37,720 bases of DNA from Clostridia bacterium. Lineage in GTDB: Bacteria; Bacillota; Clostridia; Christensenellales; Pumilibacteraceae. Made by a program: the position numbers and the translations under genes. Shown here in pieces: positions 8,275 through 16,599 of this stretch. The notes below the pieces were generated by a model. It ran no database searches. It was not told the DNA's origin and worked only from the letters and a program-made list of their open reading frames with translations. The stretch is from positions 1-37,720 of the forward strand of contig JAAVYI010000020.1 of NCBI GenBank assembly GCA_022791055.1. The letters run 5' to 3'. Position 1 is the first letter of the stretch. Every line of letters starts with the position of its first letter.

Positions 8275-9480
8275 TCACTGCGCAAAAACAGCTTGATAAT
8301 TTCTTTCGCAATTTTCGCAATCATGCAATGCAAAAAACTCTCTTACACGCGGATTAGAGGGATACCCGCTATACACTTGTTCTTCCAACAAATCCAAACA
8401 GGTATCCAATCGACCGCTCCATTTTCCAAGCGGATTGTCATGGTAATCAAAATAGCCGTCCGCATATTGATTCTTCCTAAATTCGGCTTCGTCAAACTGA
8501 TAAAAGATGACGGGCTTTTCCATATATGCAAAATCGAAACATACGCTCGAAAAATCGGTGATCAGGCACGAAGCGCTTTTTAACGCAGCTTGCACGGACA
8601 ATCGATTCGGATCGGCAATTTCAATTTGCGGGCAAAGATGCAACGCGTGAAATGCGTCCAGAAAAATTTGCATATTTCGGTGCGGATAAAAAATCAACTT
8701 ACACCCGTTCTCTTCCAATAATCGAACTAACCGTTTATTCGTTAAAAATTCGGACCAGGCCTTAAAATATTCGCTATGCACGAAGTGTTTTTTTAAGTCG
8801 TCTGCCCGAACGGTTCCGTGAGGGCGCACCAAATAACTTCGCCAAGTAGGCATGACTAAAATCGAGTTTTTTTCGGATTCGCAGTTATGCAACCCATCGA
8901 AACGACAAAATCCCAATAAACGCACCGCCTCTTCCGGATACCCGAATTCTTTTTTCACATATTCGTACTCCGGTTTTGCCCCGCATACAAACATACGAAA
9001 CCGACTGTTTTCATTGTACAGCCATTTGGCGTTATTGATGGTAATCCCGTGTTGCAAAAAATATCGTTTGTTACGCCACAGCCGCAATTTTACCTCAAAC
9101 AAATAGCAGGCAGCCGGATTGGGCTTGCACCCTTTTTGCGAACTTATATTTTTCTTTGCCGTAAGATACCAAAACCAATGAGACAAACTCCCCCATTGAA
9201 TCACTTTACCCAAATCTTTTACCAGCCGGTAATCCGGACACTTTTTATTGATTACATATGCTATTTTTTGTTCGGGGTGACGTTCTCGCACATGTTTATA
9301 AAACCAGTACCCGTTATCGCGCGCCTCGTTTTTTTCTTCGCCAACCAACCAAAAGTTGTGAATAAAAATCTTTGCGACACAAGCAATCGGCGCCATAAAA
9401 AGAAAAACAAAACATGCAAATATGTCTTTCCATTTTATAAAACGAATATTTGACTTTTTTGCTTTTTCGTTACGCCTCAC
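8275..9480 (-). CDS. CDP-glycerol glycerophosphotransferase family protein (TagF-like)
   Basis: About 401 aa from the start chosen here. Contains an N-terminal hydrophobic helix (FACFVFLFMAPIACVAKIF), then the CDP-glycerol transferase pattern: QHGITI, GFCRFDGL, MPTWRSYL, FYPHRNM and LITDFSSVCFDFAYMEKPV. These enzymes move glycerol-phosphate (or ribitol-phosphate) from a CDP donor, so the polymer may carry a phosphoglycerol substituent. The longest frame starts at an ATG (9522) without a ribosome site; I prefer GTG at 9480, nine bases after GAGG, overlapping the upstream gene by 11 bases. The C-terminal FALHDCENCERNYQAVF is typical of the family's final helix. Confidence 0.85.
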   Translation of the reverse strand: MRRNEKAKKSNIRFIKWKDIFACFVFLFMAPIACVAKIFIHNFWLVGEEKNEARDNGYWFYKHVRERHPEQKIAYVINKKCPDYRLVKDLGKVIQWGSLSHWFWYLTAKKNISSQKGCKPNPAACYLFEVKLRLWRNKRYFLQHGITINNAKWLYNENSRFRMFVCGAKPEYEYVKKEFGYPEEAVRLLGFCRFDGLHNCESEKNSILVMPTWRSYLVRPHGTVRADDLKKHFVHSEYFKAWSEFLTNKRLVRLLEENGCKLIFYPHRNMQIFLDAFHALHLCPQIEIADPNRLSVQAALKSASCLITDFSSVCFDFAYMEKPVIFYQFDEAEFRKNQYADGYFDYHDNPLGKWSGRLDTCLDLLEEQVYSGYPSNPRVREFFALHDCENCERNYQAVFAQ

Positions 9481-10570
9481 TGCCGGCAACCTCACGGTAA
9501 ATATCCAGCAATACTTCGGCATTGTGTTTCAATTCATAGCCCGTTTTCAAAAAGCCGTCATAAATTTCCTGTCTGGAAATCCTATGACCGCTACGAATTT
9601 CTTTTGCCCAAATATCGAAACCGGTCTCCAAACTCAAAAATTTCACGTTACCCGTCAGATTCGCTTCTTGCGGAATATTATCGGAACAATAACACGGCAA
9701 TCCGGCAGCCTGCGCCTCTACCAAAACAACCGGCAATCCTTCCCATAGCGAAGGCATCAGCATTGCATCCAAACTTTTCATAAGCGCGGGAATCGTTTTG
9801 CAGTTGCCGATAAATTTTACGCTATTATCCAAATTGTGTTGTTTTACGGCCGCCGCCATTTCGGCCATACCGTCGTCGCCGCTCCCCGCAACGACAAGCA
9901 AGCTGCCGCCGTCGATTTTTTTGACTTCCGAAAATATTTCGATAATTGCTGTCGGATTTTTTTGACGCGTAATCCGTCCTACGCATCCTACCACAAAAGC
10001 GTCCTTGCTGATGCCGAGTTCATTGCGCATATCCGGAACGTCGATATAACGGTCTATATCGACACCGTTATTCAAAACGGTTACTTGCTTTTGCCGTTTA
10101 AATGCCTTGGCGGCATGTGCGCTGCAAGCCAAATAATAATCGGCATTCCGATCAAACCCTTTAAGCAGAAATCTGTTTCGCATAGCTTTTGCAAATCCGA
10201 CCATCTTGCTATCCGGAAACGGGCCATGCGAATGCATGACTACTTTCAAGCCGCATTTTTTTGCTATTGGAAGTATCACTCTTTGCGACATGATTTCATG
10301 GATATGCACAATCTCATATTGATTGCCGTGTTCCCGAAAAAACTTTTTGATTTCTTTTTGATACCTGCGATAGCTGGCAATCCCGAATTTGGGAATGTAA
10401 TATATTCGTGACCCGTAGCGTTCGACTTCTTCGGCAAAACTTTCCTCGACTTCCCCGTACAATAAAAAATCGAACTTAACTTTCTCCTCTACCAGTCGGT
10501 AATAGTTCATAACTACGTTCGCTACGCCGCTTAGCCTGTTCAGTGAACTCAAAACCTGTAAAACTCTCAT
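9470..10570 (-). CDS. GT4 family glycosyltransferase
   Basis: 366 aa. GT-B fold: N-terminal MRVLQVLSSLNRLSGVANVV, VHIHEIMSQR, and HSHGPFPDS in the first half; VGCVGRITRQKNPTAIIE and the E-x7-E motif EGLPVVLVEAQAAGLP in the second, matching Glycos_transf_1. It should extend the repeat unit with a retaining linkage. The start is placed at ATG 10570 because GGAG lies seven to eight bases upstream and the codon overlaps the preceding stop as ATGA; the longer frame from 10624 runs into the upstream gene without a ribosome site. Confidence 0.88.
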   Translation of the reverse strand: MRVLQVLSSLNRLSGVANVVMNYYRLVEEKVKFDFLLYGEVEESFAEEVERYGSRIYYIPKFGIASYRRYQKEIKKFFREHGNQYEIVHIHEIMSQRVILPIAKKCGLKVVMHSHGPFPDSKMVGFAKAMRNRFLLKGFDRNADYYLACSAHAAKAFKRQKQVTVLNNGVDIDRYIDVPDMRNELGISKDAFVVGCVGRITRQKNPTAIIEIFSEVKKIDGGSLLVVAGSGDDGMAEMAAAVKQHNLDNSVKFIGNCKTIPALMKSLDAMLMPSLWEGLPVVLVEAQAAGLPCYCSDNIPQEANLTGNVKFLSLETGFDIWAKEIRSGHRISRQEIYDGFLKTGYELKHNAEVLLDIYREVAGSEA

Positions 10571-11439
10571 TTGATCACTCCTATTATTTGCTCCCGGTAC
10601 GTATAGTCCACATCGTCTCCGCATCCGTCCTCAACTTCTGTTACCGACTTATTGCAAATGGCCTGTTTGGATTGCGCTTTGCGCAAATACCACTCGTATT
10701 CTATATCAACATGTCCCAGATCCAGTGACTGTATTTCGGATGCCGTATCATAACATAAAACCGTCGCTGTCGGCCCCAAAGCGCAAATCATCAAATCGTA
10801 ATGCCCTGTGCCGATTTTCTGTTTCGTCTCCTCCAAAATTTGCGGGTATACCTTAAACGCATCGGCCGAAGGACAAATCAATCGTTTGATATCCGCGGTA
10901 TTTGAAAATAAATCGTTCCCCATCCCCAGCCGACTTTTCGCGCCCTCGACGATAAGAACCCTTTTTTCGCGCCATATTTCCTTTAATTGTTTTACATATT
11001 CGTCTCTGTCTTTATCTTTATTTTCCACATAAAATCTTGTGACATTGGTATCGCCATACGGACCGTTTCTGAACATTTTGTACCAGTAACCCCGCGTGCA
11101 TCGCACATATTTTTTCCACCAGTCGCCGCTTTCTTTTGTAAAAGCATCTAATGTGGCAAATATATTCGGTATGCAGATAAGCGCGCGCTCCGTTTGATTC
11201 GACATCGCAATCTCTTGTAAACGCCTACGCAATGTGCCATCGAACTTCTGAAATTTAATTCCAATGCCCTTCATTAAATTTAATTCACCGTCTCCGAAAC
11301 GGATAACAGAACAGCCTTTTTGCAAAATATATTGAACGGTCTCTCTGTCGCTCAAGACTGTAGGCGTGGCATATTTCTTGCTGAGTATAAACGAAATGGG
11401 CAACGTCGCTACATATTTTAATTTGTGAATAATCTTCAT
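10567..11439 (-). CDS. GT-D fold glycosyltransferase (DUF1792/SP_1767-like)
   Basis: 290 aa. The motif SVIRFGDGELN (residues 44-54), followed by LQEIAMS, LICIPNIF, GDTNVTRFY and VLIVEGAKSRLGMGNDLF, is the signature of the GT-D family described from streptococcal glycosylation and capsule loci. Asp50 and Glu52 of the DGE element correspond to the metal/donor site of that fold. A cytoplasmic transferase acting on the growing unit is the likely role. The end overlaps the GT4 start by four bases. The C-terminal tail after about residue 250 (EVEDGCGDDVDYTYRE) is acidic and not part of the family core. Confidence 0.85.
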   Translation of the reverse strand: MKIIHKLKYVATLPISFILSKKYATPTVLSDRETVQYILQKGCSVIRFGDGELNLMKGIGIKFQKFDGTLRRRLQEIAMSNQTERALICIPNIFATLDAFTKESGDWWKKYVRCTRGYWYKMFRNGPYGDTNVTRFYVENKDKDRDEYVKQLKEIWREKRVLIVEGAKSRLGMGNDLFSNTADIKRLICPSADAFKVYPQILEETKQKIGTGHYDLMICALGPTATVLCYDTASEIQSLDLGHVDIEYEWYLRKAQSKQAICNKSVTEVEDGCGDDVDYTYREQIIGVIK

Positions 11440-11455
11440 TTTTCCACTGTTCCCA

Positions 11456-12292
11456 TTATGATTTGCCGTTTATCTGCTTATGCAACAGGCCGAAAAACAC
11501 CTTTTTACGCAACCATTTTGGCATTATACAAACTATAAACTGAATACGGTTTGTTTTTCTGAACTCTCTTTTGGTAATGTAACCGGTATTTAAAATCATC
11601 CTTCTGCCGCGCTTGTATTTCTTATAATACTGTAACCCGCCGCGGCGACCAATCATGTCGTAATCGGTACGCACATTGCAAAGAACCTTATTGATATTCG
11701 CGCACTTAGCACCTGAAAGCAGCATATCCACCCAAAGCATATCATCTTCCATAAGCGGGCAATCTTTATAGTTTCCTGCGCCAAGGACTTTACTTTTTTT
11801 ATACATTACGGTCATATGGTTGAACGCGCTGCGTTTTTTTTGATATGCCGCGATTGCATCATGTGTAAGCGGCACTCTTCGTTCGGCAATCGGTTTTTCG
11901 GGGTCGGTGTCGAACTCGACTATTTGGCCGCCGCAAATGTCCAAAGACGGATCTGCTTCAAATGCTTTTAGCTGCGTCTCGAATCGATCCGGTACGGCAA
12001 TATCGTCCGTGTCCATACGCGCCACAAGCTCGTTGGCGCAATGCAATATGCCCTCCGCAAGCGCGAGGCCAAGTCCTCTGTTTGTCGCAAGCGGAACAAT
12101 GTTGTAAAGGTTTTCATTGAGATCGATATATTCGGATAAAGTAGTTTCAAGCTCTTCTGTGAGAGGGCCGTCTTTCACAATTACAATCTCGTTTGGTACA
12201 ACGGTATTTTCTAGAATACTGTCGAGACACACACGTAAATACTCGGCCTTTTCTTTTATATAAACAGACATTAAAACCGAAAACTTTTCCAC
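11456..12292 (-). CDS. GT2 family glycosyltransferase (AmsE-like)
   Basis: 278 aa. FSVLMSVYIKEKAEYL at the N-terminus, VKDGPLTEEL around 39-48, ATNRGLGLALAEG at 69-81, the DXD motif ARMDTDDIAVPDRF at 91-104 and YKDCPLMEDDMLW near 195 are characteristic of the AmsE/WcaA-like GT2 subgroup seen in exopolysaccharide clusters. It starts with GTG at 12292, about nine bases after an AAGAGG site, and five bases after the stop of the initiating transferase gene. As it directly follows that gene it may add the second sugar, which is inference from gene order only. Confidence 0.88.
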   Translation of the reverse strand: MEKFSVLMSVYIKEKAEYLRVCLDSILENTVVPNEIVIVKDGPLTEELETTLSEYIDLNENLYNIVPLATNRGLGLALAEGILHCANELVARMDTDDIAVPDRFETQLKAFEADPSLDICGGQIVEFDTDPEKPIAERRVPLTHDAIAAYQKKRSAFNHMTVMYKKSKVLGAGNYKDCPLMEDDMLWVDMLLSGAKCANINKVLCNVRTDYDMIGRRGGLQYYKKYKRGRRMILNTGYITKREFRKTNRIQFIVCIMPKWLRKKVFFGLLHKQINGKS

Positions 12293-12297
12293 ATTCT

Positions 12298-12987
12298 CTA
12301 CCTCTTAAACACGGCGAAAACCGTTTTGAACATCGTGCCGATGTCGCGCCAAAAACCGAACTTGCGTATCGCTTGCAGATTGTATTCCATTTTAGCCGGC
12401 AGCACCGTATGGACGTATGTTTCGTCGGCGTTCTCGGCATTGTCTAAAAGCCGATCCTCGTCTTTGTACCGAATGCTCGCAAGGCTTGTCACGCCCGCGG
12501 GCAGCAATAGCGTCGCTTTCATTTCATCGGTATACTGCGCCACATACTTCGGCACTTCGGGGCGCGTACCTACAAAGGTCATGTTCCCGACAAAAACATC
12601 TATCAACTGCGGAAGTTCATCCAGCCGCAAACGCCGAATCTTTCTCCCTACTTTGGTAATGCGGCTGTCCCCGCCCACTGTCACCGCACTGCCGATTTTA
12701 TCCGCATCGACAACCATGGTACGGAACTTGTGAATACGAAATATCTTTCCGTACTGCGTAACGCGCGCTTGCCGATAGAATACAGGGCCTTTCGAATCCC
12801 GCTTAATGGCGATCGCAAGCACCAAAAACACAGGCGAAAGAAGAATCAACATGAATAGCGCAACGACGACGTCGAACACGCGCTTACAAAACAACGAAAA
12901 ACGCTTTCTTCTAAGTGACAACCACACTTGCAACACGTCGTTGTTTTTCATATCGTCGGGAATCTTTTTCCAGCGCTTAATCCGCAT
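12298..12987 (-). CDS. Undecaprenyl-phosphate sugar-1-phosphate transferase (initiating enzyme)
   Basis: About 229 aa. Bacterial sugar transferase family of the short, single-membrane-domain type: a basic stretch (RRKRFSLFCKRVFDVV), one re-entrant hydrophobic helix (VVALFMLILLSPVFLVLAIAI), then GPVFYRQARVTQYGK, FRIHKFRTMV, RRLRLDELPQLIDVF and MTFVGTRPEVP. It moves a sugar phosphate from a UDP-sugar to undecaprenyl phosphate, the first committed step. I use ATG 12987 (GGCGGG upstream); an in-frame TTG at 13005 is possible. It overlaps the aminotransferase gene by 11 bases. The pairing with an aminotransferase suggests an amino- or diacetamido-sugar substrate. Confidence 0.9.
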   Translation of the reverse strand: MRIKRWKKIPDDMKNNDVLQVWLSLRRKRFSLFCKRVFDVVVALFMLILLSPVFLVLAIAIKRDSKGPVFYRQARVTQYGKIFRIHKFRTMVVDADKIGSAVTVGGDSRITKVGRKIRRLRLDELPQLIDVFVGNMTFVGTRPEVPKYVAQYTDEMKATLLLPAGVTSLASIRYKDEDRLLDNAENADETYVHTVLPAKMEYNLQAIRKFGFWRDIGTMFKTVFAVFKR

Positions 12988-14188
12988 GTAAATACCCGCC
13001 GACAATACTTGTATAGTTTTCGATCACATAATCTACTTCCGTATCTGTCAAACAGGTATGTAGCGGCAATGTGATTTCATTGGCGTAGTTTTGATAAGCA
13101 TTGGGATAGTCTTTCATCTCGAAACCTTGTTGCCGATACGCCGTGTGCATCGGAATCGGCTTATAATGCACGTTGCAAGCAATGCCCCGTTCCGCCATAC
13201 GCGTAATGATTTCGTTGCGCTGTTGCGGCGTGATACCCGGTATACGCGTGATATACAAATGCCCCGACGACGTATGCTCGCGCGTGTAATGCGGCAATAC
13301 CTGTATCCCGATAGGCTTGAACGCCGCGTCGTACCGTTCGATGATCTCGCGGCGGCGTTTTAACAAAAGCGGATACCGTTCGAGTTGTGCCAACCCCATG
13401 GCCGCAGCTATGTCGGTCATGTTGCACTTATACCAAGTGCCGATAATATCGTACTCCCACGCCCCCAACTGCGTTTTCGCAAGCGCGTCTTTATTCTGCC
13501 CGTGCAACGAAAGTAATTGCAACCGTCGGTATATTTCCGCGTCGTCGACACCCTCGATGTGCCGCCAAGTCAGCGCACCGCCCTCCGCCGTTGTCAAATT
13601 TTTGACCGCATGGAAGCTGAACGCCGAAAAATCCGCGATACTGCCGACCTTTTTGCCGTGCCGTTCTGCGCCGAACGCATGGGCGGTATCGGCCAAAACC
13701 GCGACGCGCCCGATTGCCTTTTGTATTTCGTTATTCGGCTTAAAACAGCCTTTCTTCTTGTTGACTATCTCGAAAATTCTATCGTAATCGCACGGAATAC
13801 CACCCAGATCCACCGGAATGATCGCTTTGGTTTTGTCGGTGATCGCCGATTCCAACGCCGCATAATCCGGTTCGAAACCGTCTTTTTGCGTGTCCACCAG
13901 AACAAGTTTCGCGCCTACGTGACATACGACCGACGCCGACGCGGTGTATGTATAGGCCGTCGTTATCACCTCGTCCCCCTCGCCGATTTCCAAAACCCGC
14001 AACGCCATTTCGGCACACGCCGTCTGCGAATTTAAACACACGCATTGCGGCGTACCGACGTATTCCGCAACTTGTTTCTCGAGCTTTTTGACGCGCGGTC
14101 CGGTCGTGATCCAGCCCGACCGCAGCGCGTCCGTTACTTCCCTGATCTCCGCTTCCGTTATATCGGGCGGAGAAAATCGAATTTCCAT
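12977..14188 (-). CDS. DegT/DnrJ/EryC1/StrS PLP-dependent sugar aminotransferase
   Basis: 403 aa, the usual family length. GWITTGPRVKKLE at about 25-37, CLNSQTACAEMAL at 51-63, VLADTAHAFGA with Asp167 contacting the PLP ring, and SFHAVKNLTTAEGG with the PLP lysine at about 196. Such enzymes put an amino group on a UDP- or dTDP-4-keto sugar in the cytoplasm. The dehydratase and acetyltransferase that would complete a bacillosamine- or perosamine-like pathway are not in the window. It is the first gene of the operon, with about 130 bases between promoter and ATG; GAGGG lies about ten bases before the ATG. Confidence 0.92.
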   Translation of the reverse strand: MEIRFSPPDITEAEIREVTDALRSGWITTGPRVKKLEKQVAEYVGTPQCVCLNSQTACAEMALRVLEIGEGDEVITTAYTYTASASVVCHVGAKLVLVDTQKDGFEPDYAALESAITDKTKAIIPVDLGGIPCDYDRIFEIVNKKKGCFKPNNEIQKAIGRVAVLADTAHAFGAERHGKKVGSIADFSAFSFHAVKNLTTAEGGALTWRHIEGVDDAEIYRRLQLLSLHGQNKDALAKTQLGAWEYDIIGTWYKCNMTDIAAAMGLAQLERYPLLLKRRREIIERYDAAFKPIGIQVLPHYTREHTSSGHLYITRIPGITPQQRNEIITRMAERGIACNVHYKPIPMHTAYRQQGFEMKDYPNAYQNYANEITLPLHTCLTDTEVDYVIENYTSIVGGYLHAD

Positions 14189-14329
14189 CTTGCTGTTGCC
14201 CTCGCTGACGGGCGTTTACGGCACGGATTCGCTATCCCGAGTATAACGCCGAACGCCGTTCGCTGTCCCGTTTACAGTCGAAAATTGCGGATATTGCGCG
14301 CCGAGATCGGCAGACACAATTCCGATTTT

Positions 14330-14358
14330 ATTATACTATATTATGGCTTAAAAATCAA
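14330..14358 (-). promoter_or_regulatory. Sigma-70-type promoter of the polysaccharide operon
   Basis: On the minus strand TTGATT (14358-14353) and TATAAT (14335-14330) are separated by exactly 17 bases. It is the only strong promoter match in front of the aminotransferase gene. The following leader of about 130 bases contains small inverted repeats (for example GAACGGCGTTC) but no riboswitch I recognise. Confidence 0.8.
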
Positions 14359-14466
14359 TAGATAATGAGGCATTTACCGGAAATTCTCGAAAAAAGTTCG
14401 ACCGTGACGATAAACGCCCTATTTGGCGTTGGACATCATCGCCGACCTATTCAAACGCAAATAGCA

Positions 14467-14503
14467 AAATAAGCGTCTCCGCATACAATCGGGACGCTTA
14501 TTT
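14467..14503 (-). terminator. Terminator at the end of the phage-like operon
   Basis: AAATAAGCGTC and GACGCTTATTT pair around a ten-base loop, followed on the minus strand by a T-rich stretch (TTTTGCTATTT). It begins four bases after the second holin's stop, and separates the phage cluster from the polysaccharide operon promoter. A second small hairpin (AACGCC/GGCGTT) lies at 14413-14430. Confidence 0.8.
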
Positions 14504-14506
14504 CGT

Positions 14507-14743
14507 TTATTGCGGTTCGTCATCGTTTTGCGGCGCGTCGGACGACGCAGGGTCGAGATAGCCGCGGCCGCGGTCTGCGTCGGACACGATGCCCAATACG
14601 ACCAGCACGCCCATGACGGCCGAAACGATCTCGTTGACGACCGGCACGTCGATCTTCAGCCCGCACGCTTGCAACACCATAACGACCGCCGCAACCAGGC
14701 TGATCCAAAACCCTTTATTCTTGCATTTTTCTTTCAGATTCAT
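14507..14743 (-). CDS. Phage holin, LL-H/Phage_holin_1-like
   Basis: 78 aa. A basic start (MNLKEKCKNKGFWISLVAAV), a hydrophobic helix to about residue 27, a short polar turn (KIDVPVVNEIVS) and a second hydrophobic helix (VMGVLVVLGIVSDADRGRG), then an acidic tail. Two helices joined by a short turn plus the terminal GIVSDPTT-like motif match the Phage_holin_1 family. It would permeabilise the inner membrane at lysis. The ATG at 14743 is seven bases after AAAGGAG; the longer upstream frame runs through repeat DNA. No endolysin gene follows it, which is odd. Confidence 0.8.
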   Translation of the reverse strand: MNLKEKCKNKGFWISLVAAVVMVLQACGLKIDVPVVNEIVSAVMGVLVVLGIVSDADRGRGYLDPASSDAPQNDDEPQ

Positions 14744-14766
14744 GATAAACTCCTTTACGGTTTCGT

Positions 14767-15068
14767 AAGAGATTGTTTCGCTTCCGCTCGCAATGACGGA
14801 TATGAGGGCATAGAAACGCGCAAGACAAGCAAAGCGAGCGTCTTTCCCCCCCCAACAACGCCCTGACGGCGTAGACGAGGGTAGCGCGACGCGGCGGCAC
14901 TTAAAGTGCCGTAAAAAATGTTCGTGGAACATTTTTTAGCCAAAGCGGGGAGCAATCTGCGATTGCGACCTGTCAGGCAACAGGTGCGACGAAAGCGAGG
15001 GAGTGTAGTTTGTCCTACTCGACCGAGCTTTCGTCGCACACGTAGCCCGTATACGCCGCCGTATACGC
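14767..15068. repeat. Composite intergenic hairpin repeat, copy 1 (with an inserted segment)
   Basis: From left to right: a GAGATTGTTTCGC...GCAATGACGG unit (14767-14796); a palindrome GGCACTTAAAGTGCC (14896-14910); a perfect 11-bp hairpin AAAAAATGTTC/GAACATTTTTT (14913-14937); AGCCAAAGCGGGGAGCAATC, in which GCAATC pairs with GATTGC after a TGC loop; and the main hairpin with a 13-bp perfect outer stem (14984-14996 with 15027-15039) enclosing GAGTGTAG/CTACTC. It ends at two copies of GTATACGCCG next to the stop of the coiled-coil gene. No gene is supported in this stretch. Confidence 0.8.
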
Positions 15069-15070
15069 CG

Positions 15071-15991
15071 TCAGCGGGCGAATTCGTTGTACAACTTATA
15101 GTACCAGTACTGCGACAGATTGTCGGTGAAAAATTCGTCGTTGCGCACGGCGTCGCGGGCTTCGGACGGGGACATGTTGGAAAGGGCGTCGCGCAGCAAG
15201 GCATAGGCGGCTTTGTAACGCTGTTCGGACTGCGTGCCGTACTTTTTCTCCAGTTCGTGTTCCTTCTCGATCTGCTTGAGCTGTTCGGAATACAATGCGC
15301 TTTCCTGCTTCAGTTTGTCGCGGGCGGCGTCCGCTTCCTTTTCGGTCAGACTGTTGTTGTACTTAGTCGCCTCTAATTGCTTGGACGCGCGGTCGCTTTT
15401 GAGCGCGTTGATCCGCTCGGTCAGCTTGGCGGCAAGCGAGATATTGAACGCGTCGAGCGCCTGCTGCCGTTTCGTCTCCAGCCCGCCGATCTGTCCGTCG
15501 AGGGCGGCCACCGCGTCGGCGTGCGCTTTCGAAACGGCCGCCTGCTCGTCGGCGCGCGCGGCGGCCAGGTCGGCCATGCGGTTGACGGCAATGCTCGAGC
15601 GTGCCACGCCGCGCTTTAGGGCGTCGTCGGACGTCTGTTTGTCGGCGCGGTCGTAGGCAAGGTCGATCGCTTTTTGCTGCGCTTGCGTTTTTTGCGCGGC
15701 CGCCTGTTTTTGGGTCTCCAGTTCGGCGCGCGTCGCCGCGTGCTCGTTCTCGACGGCATCTAACCCCGCTTGCTTATATGCGGCCAGTTCCGCCTCGGCC
15801 GCGGCGGCAAGCTGTTCGTCGGTGGGCGCGTCGTACTCGATCCGATCGTATGTCGGCGCATCGGGCAATGTCGGGCGGTCGGGCATCGCCGTCGGCTTTT
15901 GCATCTCGGCAATCTGCGATTTCACGTCGTCCAGCTTCTTATTGTTCTTGTTCGAGCCGAACAGGCTCTTGATATAATCGATAAATTCCAT
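15071..15991 (-). CDS. Coiled-coil phage structural protein (possible internal or tail protein)
   Basis: 306 aa. After MEFIDYIKSLFGSN and a Pro-rich linker (PDRPTLPDAPTYD, about 36-50), residues about 60-265 are almost entirely Ala/Glu/Gln/Lys/Arg with heptad-like spacing, a long helical or coiled-coil region. The last 45 residues (SEQRYKAAYALLRDAL to YYKLYNEFAR) are less biased. Position after the tail genes and next to holin genes suggests an ejection, tape-measure-like or tail accessory role; this is inference and no family is recognised. ATG 15991 has AAGGAG eight bases upstream. An in-frame ATG at 16123 would add 44 Arg-rich residues and cannot be excluded. Confidence 0.6.
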   Translation of the reverse strand: MEFIDYIKSLFGSNKNNKKLDDVKSQIAEMQKPTAMPDRPTLPDAPTYDRIEYDAPTDEQLAAAAEAELAAYKQAGLDAVENEHAATRAELETQKQAAAQKTQAQQKAIDLAYDRADKQTSDDALKRGVARSSIAVNRMADLAAARADEQAAVSKAHADAVAALDGQIGGLETKRQQALDAFNISLAAKLTERINALKSDRASKQLEATKYNNSLTEKEADAARDKLKQESALYSEQLKQIEKEHELEKKYGTQSEQRYKAAYALLRDALSNMSPSEARDAVRNDEFFTDNLSQYWYYKLYNEFAR

Positions 15992-16106
15992 TGATCCAAC
16001 TCCTTTTTTGTTTCGGCCAAACTTTGCCGCCGTCTCGTAATAACGGCGGCGGCGCGCGGCCAGTACGCGGCGTCTGAGTTCCTCGACCGACAGGGCGCGC
16101 GGCGCG

Positions 16107-16346
16107 TTACGACAGCGGGACATAGTACAGTTGCCCCCGCCGCTCGACCAGGCCGCCGTCGCACTCGGCGCAGTCGAACGCATAGCTGAGCGTTTTGCCC
16201 GGCCGCACGGCGCGGGTACTTAAGTCGTAGCGTTTGAGGATCAAGCGCCCGCCGGTCGACAGCACCGCCCGCAATTCGCCGCCCATAACGGCCGCGCTCG
16301 ACAGCCGCCCCTCGCCCAAAGACACGACAGAAGGCTCGAACGTCAC
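16107..16346 (-). CDS. Small beta-rich phage protein of unknown function
   Basis: 79 aa. No family recognised. The sequence alternates short hydrophobic strands and Gly/Ser turns (VMGGELRAVLSTGGRLILKRYDL, then SYAFDCAECDGGLVERRGQLYYVPL), resembling the repeated strand pattern of the tail proteins upstream. GTG at 16346 overlaps the BhlA-like stop (GTGA), with GGAGG eight bases before it, so translation is coupled. It carries two closely spaced cysteines (DCAEC). A tail accessory role is only suggested by position. Confidence 0.6.
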   Translation of the reverse strand: MTFEPSVVSLGEGRLSSAAVMGGELRAVLSTGGRLILKRYDLSTRAVRPGKTLSYAFDCAECDGGLVERRGQLYYVPLS

Positions 16347-16573
16347 GGCCGCACCTCCGCCGCCTCAACGAGCGCGGCCGTATCCCCACGGATCGCCGCC
16401 GTGTCCTCGCGGATCTGCTCGACGACTTCCAACCGCCCCAAAAGGCCGTCGATCGTCGCGCGGTATTTCTGCTCGCGCTTATTCGCGTCTTTAAGCGTAT
16501 ACACCAACATACACAGAAACAGCACCGCCCAAAGCCCGTTATTGATCGCCATATCGAAAATTTGTTGCCACAT
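16343..16573 (-). CDS. BhlA/UviB family holin-like peptide
   Basis: 76 aa. MWQQIFDMAINNGLWAVLFL, one transmembrane helix (about 11-28), LKDANKREQKYRATIDGL, then VVEQIREDTAAIRGD. The Nterm-helix-KREQKY-VEEIKED layout is that of the BhlA/UviB family, holin-like or bacteriocin-release peptides. ATG 16573 is eight bases after AGGAG. With the second holin at 14507-14743 the cluster has two membrane-lysis candidates but no muralytic enzyme. The three small genes downstream are closely packed with it. Confidence 0.85.
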   Translation of the reverse strand: MWQQIFDMAINNGLWAVLFLCMLVYTLKDANKREQKYRATIDGLLGRLEVVEQIREDTAAIRGDTAALVEAAEVRP

Positions 16574-16599
16574 GATTTGTCTCCTATTGTTTGATTGTC

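Noticed and set aside
14841..14853. Run of eight C at about 14846 as a second phase-variation tract
   Set aside because: It lies in intergenic repeat DNA upstream of the holin start and does not affect any supported reading frame.
14900..14940. AAAAAATGTTC hairpin as the terminator of the coiled-coil gene
   Set aside because: The stem is AT-rich and the same segment occurs inside another repeat at 25.6 kb, so it is better explained as a repeat part; a terminating effect is still possible.
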